Source: Trogon surrucura (taxonomy: Eukaryota; Chordata; Aves; Trogoniformes; Trogonidae). From it: a stretch of 64,000 bases of DNA. Positions 34,013 to 46,200 of this stretch are shown here, in pieces; the stretch's first letter is position 1; every line of letters begins with the position of its first letter. The DNA lies in NCBI GenBank assembly GCA_020746105.1, contig CM036620.1, forward strand, positions 42,180,706 through 42,244,705, given 5' to 3'. The notes under the pieces are model-generated. The model had not been told where the DNA came from, did not search any database, and worked only from the letters and a program-made list of their open reading frames with translations. Position numbers and translations under genes: made by a program.

Positions 34013-34595
34013 TCCAGATGAAGTCCGATGCACACAAGGTATGTGGCGGAAGTTCCTACGGAGTGCACCGCAAACATACTCAAACTCGTTGGCACTGATA
34101 TCCTGGAGAGAAGGTGAGGGACAAACTGTGGATGAACTGGCTCTCCGACTCCGGCATTATGAAGGAAGTGTGTCTTCATCCCTACAGGCATGTGTCTCCG
34201 CCGTGGAAGAACTGTCCCGGGAGGTCCAGCAGCTCAAAGTGGATATGTCCTGCCCTCCACCCGTATGGGCACGTGTCTCAGCTGTTAGGACTAAGTACTC
34301 CTCCAATCAAGAGAGAGAACAGGGAAAACAAACACGCCGGAATACTCTCTGGTTTTACCTACGTGACCATGGAGAGAACATGAGGAAGTGGGATGGAGAA
34401 CCAACTTCAGTCCTAGATGAACGCGTACGTGAGTTGCGAAAGGAAGCGGCAAAGAAGAAGGATCATCGTAAGAAAAGTATTGCCCCAGTTTCCAGTGGAA
34501 AGCCCTCCAAACGAAACAGGAAAATGGATTTTGACTCTGATGCTCTTGAAGGAACCTCTAAGTCATACTCACAAGAAGTGAGTGATTCTGATTGA
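34005..34595 (+). pseudogene. Gag-like C-terminal region with basic tail
   Basis: Reading continues in a different frame from the preceding segment, so a frameshift lies near 34005-34012. The first ATG is at 34041. The translation contains WRKFLRSAPQTYSNSLALIS, a possible coiled coil (VSAVEELSREVQQLKVDM), and a Lys/Arg-rich tail (REAAKKKDHRKKS-like, near residues 130-165). I see no Cys-Cys-His-Cys zinc knuckle. A basic tail without zinc knuckles is a known trait of spumavirus Gag, which fits the class III placement. It ends in TGA at 34593. Confidence 0.6.
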
Positions 34596-36259
34596 GAATA
34601 GAGGTGCCCTGCCTCCAGCCAGGTGGAGGAGAGGGACAATCGGGTCTACTGGACTGTGTGGATCCGATGGCCTGGCACATCAGCTCCACGGGAATACAAA
34701 GCCCTAATAGACACAGGCGCACAATGTACTTTGATGCCACGTGGAGTAAATGGATGGCACTACTCACACAGCGGGCCCGAATGGGGAACCCTAATCGACC
34801 AGGAATCCTGGAGGCAATTACAAACTGGCCAGAAAGCAAGGACTTTGAGGTGTCACAGCAGGAGGAAGTGAAACGTGCAGAAGAGGCCCCACGATATAAC
34901 GAATTACCGGAGGATGAGAAGCGGTACGCTCTGTTCACTGATGGGTCCTGTCGCATTGTGGGAAGGCATCGAAGATGGAAGGCTGCTGTATGGAGCCCCA
35001 CCCGGCAAGTTGCTGAAGCCACTGAAGGGGAGGGTGAATCGAGTCAATTCGCAGAGGTAAAAGCCATTCAACTGGCTTTAGATATTGCTGAGTGGGAAAA
35101 GTGGCCAGTGCTCTATCTCTACACTGACTCGTGGATGGTGGCAAATGCTCTGTGGGGGTGGTTACAGCAATGGAAGCAGAATAACTGGCAACGCAGGGGT
35201 AGGCCTATGTGGGCTGCCGAACTGTGGCGGGATATTGCCGCCCGGGTGGAGAACCTGGCTGTGAAAGTACGTCATGTAGATGCCCACATGCCCAAGAATC
35301 GAGCCACAGAAGAGCACCTAAACAACCAGCAGGTAGATCGGGCTGCTAAGATCCAGGTGTCTCAGGTGGACTTGGACTGGCAGCACAAGGGTGAATTGTT
35401 CATAGCTCGGTGGGCCCATGACTCCTCAGGCCACCAGGGAAGGGATGCGACACACAGATGGGCTCGTGATCGAGGGGTGGACCTGACCATGGATGCTATC
35501 GCACAGGTTATCCATGAATGTGAAACGTGTGCTACAATCAAGAAGGCCAAGCGGGTAAAGCCTTTGTGGTATGGAGGGCGATGGACGAAATACAGATATG
35601 GGGAGGTGTGGCAGGTTGACTATATTACGCTCCCACTAACCCGTCAAGGCAAACACCATGTACTCACAATGGTGGAGACGACCAACGGATGGCTGGAGAC
35701 ATACGCTGTGCCCCATGCCACTGCTCGGAACACCATCTTGGGCCTGGAAAAGCAGGTACTGTGGCGACACGGCACTCCGGAGAGGATTGAGTCGGATAAT
35801 GGGACTCATTTCTGGAACAGCCTCATTGACACCTGGGCCAAAGAGCACGGCATTGAGTGGGTGTACCACATCCCATATCATGCACCAGCCTCTGGAAAGG
35901 TGGAACAGCACAACGGACTGCTAAAGAGTACACTGAGAGCAATGAGTGATGGAACTTTCAAACACTGGGACACAAATTTAGCAAAAGCCACATGGTTAGT
36001 AAATAATAGAGGATCTTCCAATCGAGCCGGGCCTGCCCAGTCAAAACTCCCACCTACTGTGGATGGAGATAAAGTCCCTGTTGTGCATATGAGGAACATG
36101 TTGGGGAAGACAGTATGGGCTAGCCCTGCCTCAGGCAAATGCAAACCCATCCATGGGGTTGCTTTTGCTCAGGGACCCCGGGTGTACTTGGTGGGTGATG
36201 CAGAAGGATGGGGATGTTCGGTGTGTACCCCAAGGGGATTTAACTTTGGGAGAGAATAG
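34592..36259 (+). CDS. RNase H plus integrase (pol remnant without reverse transcriptase)
   Basis: A 555-codon open frame. The first 65 or so residues overlap the protease in another frame and look like nonsense. Pol-like sequence follows. RNase H has all four acidic residues: Asp117 in FTDGSC, Glu155 in AEVKAIQ, Asp179 in YTDSW and Asp249 in QQVDRAAK. Integrase shows the His-His-Cys-Cys zinc region (WAHDSSGH, then CETC) and the catalytic triad Asp343 (QVDYIT), Asp402 (SDNGTHF) and Glu438 (VEQHNG), with the usual 35 residues between the last two. The integrase core is ERV-L-like. Both domains keep every catalytic residue I can check and have no internal stop, in contrast with gag. Confidence 0.88.
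   Translation: MRIEVPCLQPGGGEGQSGLLDCVDPMAWHISSTGIQSPNRHRRTMYFDATWSKWMALLTQRARMGNPNRPGILEAITNWPESKDFEVSQQEEVKRAEEAPRYNELPEDEKRYALFTDGSCRIVGRHRRWKAAVWSPTRQVAEATEGEGESSQFAEVKAIQLALDIAEWEKWPVLYLYTDSWMVANALWGWLQQWKQNNWQRRGRPMWAAELWRDIAARVENLAVKVRHVDAHMPKNRATEEHLNNQQVDRAAKIQVSQVDLDWQHKGELFIARWAHDSSGHQGRDATHRWARDRGVDLTMDAIAQVIHECETCATIKKAKRVKPLWYGGRWTKYRYGEVWQVDYITLPLTRQGKHHVLTMVETTNGWLETYAVPHATARNTILGLEKQVLWRHGTPERIESDNGTHFWNSLIDTWAKEHGIEWVYHIPYHAPASGKVEQHNGLLKSTLRAMSDGTFKHWDTNLAKATWLVNNRGSSNRAGPAQSKLPPTVDGDKVPVVHMRNMLGKTVWASPASGKCKPIHGVAFAQGPRVYLVGDAEGWGCSVCTPRGFNFGRE
34623..34871 (+). pseudogene. Retroviral aspartic protease remnant
   Basis: A short frame in the same frame as the gag C-terminal piece, after stops at 34593 and 34599. 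It contains the active-site sequence LIDTGAQCTL, with the catalytic Asp codon at 34710. The usual later protease motifs are not evident before the frame ends, so the domain appears cut short where sequence joins the RNase H part. The first ATG is at 34623. Confidence 0.7.
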
Positions 36260-36702
36260 CCAGTGGACTAAATCATGTGATGTTAACTGATAAATTACCC
36301 TGCTAATGTTTGTCATCACTGCTGCTGTTATTATGTGTCATGTTGATTAACATTACAGTAAGAACGACCCAGACCAACACAGGATAGACTACGATGAAAA
36401 GGAGGGAGGGACAGCGATAAAGGAACCTGAGGTGGCGCCCAGTGACTTCCCTTAAATGACGGGGTTTTTTTCAAGCTTCAGACCGTGGACACAGAACATG
36501 AAAAAATACAGCGTGTTTTGGACGAAGTATACCACAATCAAGCACCATTCCCTCCTACCCTAAAGAACTGTTACAATGAATGGAACCTTGAAGCCATGAA
36601 CTCAAAGGCTATACTGGAAGGAGTGTATAGATTAAGCGAATGATAATTGTAAAGCGTGAGATCTGAGCATGACATAGATGGTATAGAATAAGGGGTGGAT
36701 AA
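36260..36702 (+). other. Provirus 3' region without env; weak polypurine tract
   Basis: 443 bp between the integrase stop and the 3' LTR with no open frame of note, so env is absent. A purine-rich stretch AAAAGGAGGGAGGGACAG lies at about 36395-36412. A second one, AATAAGGGGTGGATAA, directly abuts the LTR at about 36687-36702 and is the better candidate for plus-strand priming. TGGCGCCCA at 36433-36441 repeats the first nine bases of the primer-binding site. Confidence 0.65.
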
Positions 36703-37112
36703 TGTACTGGGTTCAGCTAGGATAGGGTTAATTCTCAGTAAAGGAGCTATCTGGGCATAGGGGGTCGCTAGTCAAAAGGGGTATTCAATACCATCGTGAT
36801 GTCATGCTCGGGGTATATATATATATATAGCGGTCGGGGTGGGCGCTCGCGCTCTTTCCCGGTTTCCGGTCCGGTCGGGAGGTGAGCTCCGCGTTACATG
36901 TTACTCGCATTATATCTGGTTAAACGTTACTGTTATTTCACTGTTATTGTTACCATTTTATGTTCACCATTAAACTGTTTTTATCTCAACCTCTGGAAGC
37001 CTTTGCCTGAGCTCCTCTCGGGCTCTTCCCCTCACTCTCGGTAGGGGGGGAGGGAGCGACCCCGTGGTTCCTTTGTTTCCTTCCCGCCGGTAACTCGGCT
37101 CGAACCACAACA
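36703..37112 (+). repeat. 3' LTR of the provirus
   Basis: 410 bp. I compared it chunk by chunk with the 5' LTR at a constant offset of 4677 and found no difference, including the 16-base TA tract and the seven-G run. ATTAAA lies at 36969-36974. The following AGGAT is the right copy of the target duplication. Confidence 0.95.
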
Positions 37113-37117
37113 AGGAT

Positions 37118-39219
37118 GTATACATAAAAGCTATATTTTTACTCTTGATATAAAGAAATTCTACAGAAAACAAATACAGAAAGGGATACTGTTAGCTTCA
37201 ATACTGATCACTTTCTCTGAATGGAGAAATTGTTTTTTTTCCCTTTTTTCACTTCACTAAACTTTTCCTGAAGCTTTCTTTGTTGTACTTGTACACGTTG
37301 TTTTTAAAGGCTGCCATAGTGCAGAGCATTTTTAAGTTAAGGTAACAAATACTGAATAGAAAGAATAGTAATTGTTCTGACTCTGGATTTTCTCAAAGTG
37401 CATTTAGCTTTTTGTATGACAACATCATTAATATTTGCTTCCATTACTCAGTTAAAAGTTTCAGAATATCCTGAACAATTTTATAGCCTGCTTCTGAAAA
37501 CAATATATTAGGCGTAATTAATATATCTTGTATAAGCAAATTTTATTTGATAAATTGGCTGTTATTTGGAGCTAAATATTCTTCAAGGAATGTTTTCCTG
37601 CTTTATTAGCTTGGTGTGTTACTGAGTAGAAACTGGTTCAGCACTGCAGAATTCTGCCCTTTCAAATTACCTTCAATCAAAACCATGTATTTCAAGAATG
37701 TTGTTGCAGAATAATACTTTCATCTCTCTGAACTGACTTGTGGAAAACTCTTCTAGAGAGAAAGGAGCAAGACTTGTTAATATAGTAAAACCCGAGTAAG
37801 ACAGTGGATTTTAGGAAAGCCTACCTGGTAAGGGGTATGTTTTCTGTTCACAGATTAATGTAAAAAATAATTCTTCATGGTAAGGATTTTTCAGTTGTAT
37901 TGTACATTGCCTCTGAAAAACAAGCCCCTGGCGAAGTGGTTAGAGAAAGCTACACTCCTTTCATGAGGACAGAATTTAGCTCCTTTTAGTGTTAATGCAC
38001 TTTGCTTCCTTCTCAATACACAACTATAGCATAAATGCAGGAATGGCCTTTCATACCTCTAGAGGGAACTTACTCTGACCTCTCACGTTTTTTAAAAGAA
38101 TTTCTGCAGAATTTTAAGACAGATATCAGCAAAACTTTTATCCTATGGTGCATTCAGAGGTAAGCTACAATAGACTTGTGATTAGCATAAAGTTGTTATG
38201 CAACTTTAAATTACCAAGAAGGAAAGCTGTCAATTTTTGTTCACAGGTAGAGGTAGCAAATGCATCCCATTGCTGAATTTTTTTATTGGAGAGGTATCAC
38301 CTCCCAGTCTTCTGGTCTATTCATATTTTACAGGAAAAGTTGCTAGCCCTGGTAGTGATTCTGTGTTGTTCCTGTGGGCTATTGGTAAGTATTATGAACA
38401 GGTACACAGATTTAAATCATTTTGCAATTTCAGGCTTAGAGCGGTATTTTATTTCATTTTCTTGAATGTGTCCTGAGCATCTTCACTATGGAAATTAAGC
38501 CTTGCCACACAATTAAAAAGAAACTTGTTAACTAAAGTAGGGGACAAATTCAAGAAAAAAAATGAAGGTGTCAAGCAATATATTCAGAAAATAATTTGTG
38601 ACTGCCTGAATTTATACCATCAAAAGTTACGGTAAGAATTTTTGTTCTGATTAAACTGTTGTAGAAAACTAGGTATGAGCAGAAAATTAGAATCACCTGG
38701 ACTGTAATTATTCATGTCTTTGCTATATCCTGTCTGCTAAATCAGTGTTCACCTAAAATCTGAGGAGAGGTGAGTTTTGCATCATGCTTTGAAGATGGTC
38801 AGGTTGGAATTTCATAGACCGAGATGGGAAAACGTCCTGAATCACAAGTCTGAAACGGCATATGACCTACCAAAAGTCGTATTTGAGTCAGAAATTGTTA
38901 GATCAAGCTGCAGCGGGATATAAATGCTAGAGAGTAAGAGGCAGCCCAGCACAGGCAAAAAGCAGCTTGTCTAGATCAGCACCCACATCCTAAATTTTGG
39001 ACAAAAAGCTACCATAGTGAGGTGTAGTAAGAATGGTGTTCAGCACTATCATCTACAATCTGGAAAGAAAATACAAAATCACTGATGTTTTAAAGCCAAG
39101 AATTGCAAAAAAAAAGTATTAAAAAATAGAGAGGTATATATATTGAAGAGGGCAAGAAAATAACTCATTTCTTAAGTTCAATCGTTTTAAGTAGAACAGT
39201 TTAAAACAGGCAGAGGAAG
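37118..39219. other. GLRA3 intron 1 right of the provirus: nothing recognised
   Basis: AT-rich intron, no exon or repeat recognised. Confidence 0.5.
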
Positions 39220-40260
39220 AATATTAAGAGATATATGGATTGTGAATATGGGCAGAGTTGGAGAAAACAGTTGAGATTGAAGAAGAATCCAAAATTCATG
39301 TTGAACAACTCAACATTGTTGTGGTGAAGTTCTCACTGTGTTATCCAGTGGTGTGGAAGGATTGAAAGAGTGAGTAGAAGCATGAAGGTCACTTATTTAT
39401 ATGATATTAATGAGCCCAGTTCTGGGACATTGCATGAAATTCCGTGTCCAAATTTTAAAAGGACATTAAAGCATTATGAAAGGTACTGAACAAAGCCACT
39501 AAGTCATGACCTGAGAGTTAGGAAAGTAACTTAAAGTAAGAGACTTTAAGAGCAGGAAAGCAGGCTAAATTCAGAGTAGGCATTACAAATTTCACTACAA
39601 ATTTCATGCAGAAATCTTCAAATTACCAAAAGACACTTGATGGACCAGAAAAGCTTAAGGAAGGGAAGAAATGGGCACAGTTCAAAGTGGAAAATGGTGT
39701 GTTGTCAGGGTCCTTCTATGCTGGGGCTGGGCTGTAAATTTGCAGTTGCCTGTACTGTAACCTGTAATCCGGGTTGCAGGTTACTTGTGATAACGTTGGC
39801 CCATTTTGCTCAGTTCCTTTCACAGCTGGGTATTTGACTTTACTAAGCACTTGTATGAGCATCAACTCCTTGCACAGTAAGAAATTAAGCTTCAGAACGG
39901 AAACTGCACTTGAGCTGCTCTTATACTACAGGCATCTTAAAAAAATCAGAGATTGACCACTACTAGGAAAAAATGAGCTTATGTTCTATCTATGACAGGC
40001 ACCTGCAAAGAGGGAAGAATTTTAGGCTAAATAACAACATTGGCGTGAAAGCAAATGAATATAAAGAAGCAAGGGACAAATTTAGAACATAAATTAAAGG
40101 CTTTTCACCACCGAAGCACTTCAGCGATAGTTTACCGCTTAGAATAGAGATAGAAGAGCTCTGTGTGTTTCAAGATGGAGCTAGATATTAGAATGCTGGG
40201 ACATCTATGACTATGATTGCAGGTGATGGGACTCAACTCCTTTCTAACTCTTCTGCTGAG
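39220..40260 (+). mobile_element. Possible ancient CR1/L3-type LINE remnant
   Basis: Several patches resemble the 3' part of CR1-clade LINEs in the right order. CCCAGTTCTGGGACATTGCA at about 39416, CATGACCTGAGAGTTAGGAA at about 39507, and a purine-rich track up to GATGGGACTCAACTCC near 40230. All are badly decayed. This is a by-eye resemblance only. Confidence 0.35.
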
Positions 40261-43200
40261 GATAAGTTTGCATTATTATTGATTCTTTTATATGGTTACA
40301 GTAATCACTACTACAGAACTCTGAAAAAAATATGCAGCTGAATTAGCTATGTAGCTTGAGCACCAAAGTCTACAAGAATGGAAGATCTCACCTAGCAGCT
40401 GGCAATTTAGCTAGGAAGAAAAAGCTTTTGTCATGAATCTGTGTTCCTGAAATGTCTATTTGAAGTAGTCATGTTTGAGAGAGAAAACCTTGCTTTCTTC
40501 CCTTCATCTAAACGAAAATGTTTAAGAAAAACTCTTTAAGGGGAATTTTACAATCTCCACAAATGTTTCCTTCTCTAAAACATTAAGAGCTATGAAAATA
40601 AGATCGCTTTCCCATGTTTTTTTGAAGAATCAGTGTATTCCTACTCATAAACTGTCTTCTTTCTGCCCAAACTTCTGCATATTTCTAGCAAAGCACAAAG
40701 GAAGTAATGTGCATTATATATGCTTTATTTTAAAAGGCGTTTTTAAAAGGTGTATTTTCAAAAGTAATTTCAATTGTACTGTCTCTGAGACCTTTGTATC
40801 ATTTCTGTGCTACAGAAAGTACTTTTTTTCACTGATTTATCTTCTCTCTCTTAAATCTTTCATCTTCAAGGTGTGTTGTTTCAGCCTTAAAAGAATATAC
40901 ATTTATTTGAAAATATTGAAGAAAAGAAGCAAGGGGCTACTGTCAACATTTGTATATGAAAGGTTGCAGCCCTCCAGAAGGGCTTAATAATAATAGGACA
41001 CACAAAAGGTGAAGGAAGAAATTACATCTTACATTGGTGCTAGTGGTGGATGACAGAGATAAAGAGCATAGTCTGCTCTAATGACACCTTCCACTGGAAG
41101 CTTCCCAGAGAGAAGTTTCCAAGTTAGAGCAGTCCTCTAATTTACCCCAGTTGTTCTGAGAGTAGTCTCCAGAGCCTCCCTAACTTACTTCTGAATACAA
41201 CTGATACAAATTATCTTTGAATTAGATGGTATGTTCATTTTCTTTGTTCCGTAGTTAAACTACCTATGCATTTTATCCTGAAAATCTCATACACCAAGCT
41301 ATTGTTATATTTGGCTTACTAGTTTTTATCATATCGTAAATTATTTCTTTCATCTCAAACACAATCCATCTGAGCCATTCAGAGGGGTGAAAGTTTTGTA
41401 TTTCATCTTACCATGCATACTACAGAGCTATTATATGATGCTTTGCATGCATAATGATGATCCAATCACTTTTTCATGTTGATGCTCAGCTTATTTTCTC
41501 AGACAGCTAGTGTGACCAAATCCCTGGAGCAATTGGGCCTTGTATTTGTGGTCAATTCTCTCCAGCTGATGTCTGAATGTTTTTAATGCACTTCACGTTA
41601 AGTTCAAGGAAGTTATACACACACTCATAAAGAAAGTAGAACCTGCAGCCAGACAATGCGCACTTGGTTCCACCTCATTAACAGGAATACACAAAAGCAT
41701 TTCAGTAAATCAATCTGCACTGGAACTTAGTCACTGGTTCACCAATAACAGTTAATCTTATGACTACTTTATTTTGTAAGTAAAAATGATAGAATTAATC
41801 AATTTTAAACCAAAAATTATTCAGTATAATAAACAAAGTCTGCTAAAATGAAATGCTCCTCAAACTGGTGATGTCTGATCACCTGGCGATGCCTTGATAA
41901 CTGTATTTTGAAAACTGTGGCAATAAGATTTTTTGGTATGAAGAGAGTCTTTATAGTCTCTTTTGTGCAATATAGAGCTCTTCATAAAATGCATTTGGTA
42001 GAATTAAATAGGAAAAGCAAAAACACTATTTGATGTTTTGGGTTTTTTTTAAAGGGAGTGTCTCAAAGTAGTTAAAGGACTAACAAGATCAGAATTTATA
42101 ATATGTAGAATTTGCACACATTATTCTGGAATTGAACATGAACCTGACAAAAATACCTTTCTGACAGAAGAATATGCCAGAATGTGACAGTTTAAAATAA
42201 AAAACGCTACAGAGAATGACCACTGAAGACCTCAAGCCTATCCAAATTAAAGTATTCTCGTTTGTACAAAAATAATAAATCTTGCTCTTTCAGAAAGATA
42301 AAAACTGCTTTAAATTTTAGACAAAAAAAAGTATCCATGTAAAACATAATTCTAATTTGTTTGATGTTTTTGTGGATAAAACTAAGGTGTTTCCAAATAA
42401 TGGACAATTAGTCATTAAAATGCATTTGTTCAGTCAAGTAGCATGACATGGACCTTTTTTTGAGCTGTGATGTGTTTAAACCGGCTACCTGAGACAGCTG
42501 TGTCAGAATTGAAATGCAGTTCTCTGTGTTCTATTTCAAAGAACAATTTTAATTTTTGAAAGCCTTGCAGATGAGGCAAATACTGTAGAATGGGAGCTCA
42601 GAAGTGGAGATAAATATGCTTAAACCAAATATTTTTTTAAATTGCAATGAAATACTAAAGTAATCTCTTCACTCTACTGGAAATGAAATTCCTTGACAGA
42701 AAACAGAAGACAAATAGACTTCTTCTGCTGGAAGCCATTCATCAACAATATTGATCCACAAAAAGCCAGGACCTGTGCCAGAGGGTCACAGCTGCATGGG
42801 TCCAGTCCTGAAAGTGACAATACAGAATCATCTGTCACCGCTGTCTCATTCTAGCTCACACAGAAAGAGTTTCTTCTGAGGAGCAAAACAAGACTTAAAA
42901 TTCATCTCCTTTGAATTATCTTTTGGAAGAGCCAATGTCTTTTACACTAGCTACATTGCGAACCCAGGGTAACCGAACTTCCAGTTTGGATGCCTGGACT
43001 AGGCAACATTACTTTCTTCTACAGTTCAAGGTTAATGCAGGAACATAATTTTCTTCCAACTCCTTCCTTTTATTCCAGAAAATAATTCTACTTGAGTTTT
43101 ATTGGTGAATATATTTTTTTTCTATAGGACCAAAAAAAAAACCCAAACAACAGTGAAAGAGTAGTGGAAGAGGGTGACATACTAAAGCCAAAGACAGTAA

Positions 43201-46200
43201 ATGAAGGAAAAAGAATTAAGTTTGTAATGTCGCAAAAAAAGACTGAGATTTCAAATGCTTTTTCTATTATTTCTGTTAAAATTGACAATAATGTGTTGCT
43301 TGCTAATCAAAGATGAAATTTCTTTTATCTGTTGTAGGTCATGAAGTTGTCAGTTCCAAGTGCAATGAAAATGGAGATTTTCATATCCTGCAATGTTTTA
43401 GATAATAATTTTACCAGATCAGAGAGAAGCACAGAATTCTTTATGCACATTTGACAGAGAAAAGACTGTCACTTCAACTAACAGGAGCAGAAGCACTGTA
43501 CTACCAAGATTTAAAAAAGGTATTTACTAAGAAAAAACCTCAGGACAATTTAAAATATTTTCTGTGACAGGTTAGATTTTCTACTGATTTTTCACAGTTT
43601 TAGAATTTGTTTTAGTTGCTCTTTTATCCTCTTATTTCAAACAAATTCAGGTAGTTTAATTTTTTTATATAATGCTGCAAAGATAAGTAGAATTACATTA
43701 GGACACATTTTCAGCCACAGTAACTATTCTAATGTGTAACAAACAATAAGTTTCCATTTTAAGATCACTAATTATCTATTCTTTACTATTTTAGTAGCTA
43801 GAAATGAAATCAACATGAAAAATATGTGGAATTGCATTTTGGTGCAACTGTTAAAAATCTTTTCTTTCAGATTTGGAAAAAAATATTTTTCTCTTTCAGT
43901 GACTGAATTAACATCGTTTTTTAGTGCTCTTTGTGGGTTAGGCAATAGCTACAAGCATTTTTGTTGTGATGTTCCTGATACCTTTATGGTCATTTTTTTC
44001 CCCTTTTATTAGTACAGTTAAGAATTTCTCCAGCCCTGTAGTCTTCCTCCAGTCCCGTTTGTCTTTGAAGTAAAATCGTATGTTTTATAGCTTATTTACT
44101 TTATGTACTATAGTTTAAAAAGGCTTTGGATTGCTGTGGAGTTGTTTTAGCTTTTCCTAAGAGAGAGAAAAAATAGAGAATAATGGAGTTTTAAGTTTTC
44201 TGATTAAGTCAGTCTGACCTGATCACCATTCTACAGGTCAGAGAGCTTTATATTCTAGATGAGGGTAAATTTGTATATATTTGGTTTTGTTTGTGACTTG
44301 GTACATATATATATAATCACAATGCTTTATGTCAGGGTAATGGACGTAAACAAGTTTGTCAGCGTTCTTCCAATCCCATGGGCACAGCTTTCTAGTTTAA
44401 TTAAGATACAGATTCAATAAACTACAGGTTGTCCCTCTAACTCTGCTTTTTAAGACAAGTTTATTGTTGCCAGTTTCAGACATGCAGTATGTGAACTTTG
44501 TTAAGAAATTCTATGAATTATGCCTGTAATTTGAGTATTTGTTCATTGTTTCCCCAGAAACACCTATCTTCTTGGTATTCTTTTGTACTTATTATAAACA
44601 CCTTATTTTTATAAATGTTCTGAACTTAGGTCTTTTCTTCTTGCCATTTCTTAATTTATTCAATTTATATTTTGGGGGAAAAATACCCAAACAGCTACAC
44701 AAGGAGCAGAGAATATTTAAAATATTTAAATTCTGACAAATCTCTCACTATTCCAAAGACCTACTCCTTAGGTTAAGTTTTTGACAACTTTGAATCAAAG
44801 ATAGTCAGATCTTCCCAAAATACAAAATTAAATGCTTTGGGGTGGTTTTTTAGACAGATAATACTTGGCCAAAATGAACAGAATACCTTTGAAAATAGAA
44901 AGTTTAAATCACTGATTTATATTAGTCTGAACTTCAATCACTATCTCACTATAAAGACTTACTTGGATCTTAACTGAATAATGGAGAAAAGTTATTGGAG
45001 TAATGGATAGACTGCAAAATTACCAAGTAAAATAATTTCAGAACATTATCTTTTATAACATTAGATATCCTTCTGTAAAAGTGTGTCAGAGCTAAACAAT
45101 TACATTAATGAATGATTTCTCTAACTAATGGAACTTATGCAGGAACTGACTGGTATCATTCACCACTATAATGAATTCTAATTCAACTGATGTCAATGAG
45201 GCAACACTAGATTGAAAGGAGAATTAATTAAAATGAGACTTGCCTGGCTAAAGAGCGCAAACTATTGTTTCCCAAGGCAAATTCTTCCCAAATCTAGTAG
45301 CAACCTGTGCATAATGAAACCAGAACTCTACAGATTACAGCTCCTTGGCTGATCCTGGATTCTGAACTCATCACAACATGTCCTTTAAATTGTCGATCTG
45401 AATATCACTCTGTTTTCTAGTTCCAATTCACTGTCTAGGGTTTTTTTTTTGCTATTGTTGTGCCATTGCCACAACAGCTTACTTTGCATCCCCTAGGTTG
45501 GTGTACTCTCACTCAATATTAACTGGAACAGCTTCCACTGAAGTGTGCATCTGTAGAAAAAAAGATATTTATTGTAATCATAAATAATGACCATTTAGAA
45601 TGCAAGGCGCCTTCTTTGTCTTGTTCATCCTTCCTAAGTTCCTCCTTTGCCTTGTTTTGCTATAAAAATCCACTTTTATGAGTTGTAAACCATAACTGAA
45701 ACTGAAAACTGGGGTTCTTTGATCTGTTCCTCCTCAAAGAATTATTTTACTTTCACAAAAGTCTTGTAATAGAAAGAAATAGCTGAGGTTTATCAAAACT
45801 AGAAAAAAAAAAAAGGATTTTGAATTAAAACTCAGGATTTGTGAAGACTGAAGCACAATTCAATTAAACACTATTCCATTTGCCTTAGGGAAACTTTGCC
45901 TGTGTCAGTACAATGGTGTTGTCCTGTAACTTCAGTGAGCATGTCAGATGGCTGTTTAGAAGATGAGACTTTTTTCTCCAAAATAAGTTTGATAAGATGT
46001 AAGGCCAGTTAGAGAAAAGCTGAATATAGCCTGGAGAGTCACCTTAAAATAAAGTATTTCGACATCTGAGACTATAGCCCAGACAAGTCAAAACATATCA
46101 GTAAATAGAACTCAGTGCTATATAAAGTTTTTTCTCAACACACTTCTCATGAAATTGTTTCTTTTGATTAGTCAAGTAATTATAGCGGAGTTACTGTGTT

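Larger units (their letters stand above)
32026..37112 (+). mobile_element. Young, defective class III (ERV-L-like) endogenous retrovirus
   Basis: A 5087-bp provirus in GLRA3 intron 1, antisense to the gene. Its layout is 5' LTR, tRNA-Lys1,2-type primer-binding site, ORF with membrane segments, Ala/Pro/Thr repeat, gag-like region, protease, RNase H plus integrase, short 3' region, 3' LTR. The target duplication AGGAT flanks it at 32021-32025 and 37113-37117. The LTRs are the same length and read as identical base by base, so insertion is recent. Between the protease motif and the first RNase H aspartate there are only about 230 bp, so reverse transcriptase is absent. No envelope frame is present. 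Integrase motifs and the primer choice point to the ERV-L/spumavirus-related class, an assignment from family knowledge rather than a search. Confidence 0.95.

Noticed and set aside
40592-40987. 131-codon frame in intron 1
   Set aside because: Rich in Phe, Lys and Ser as expected from AT-rich DNA. No domain, no splice context.
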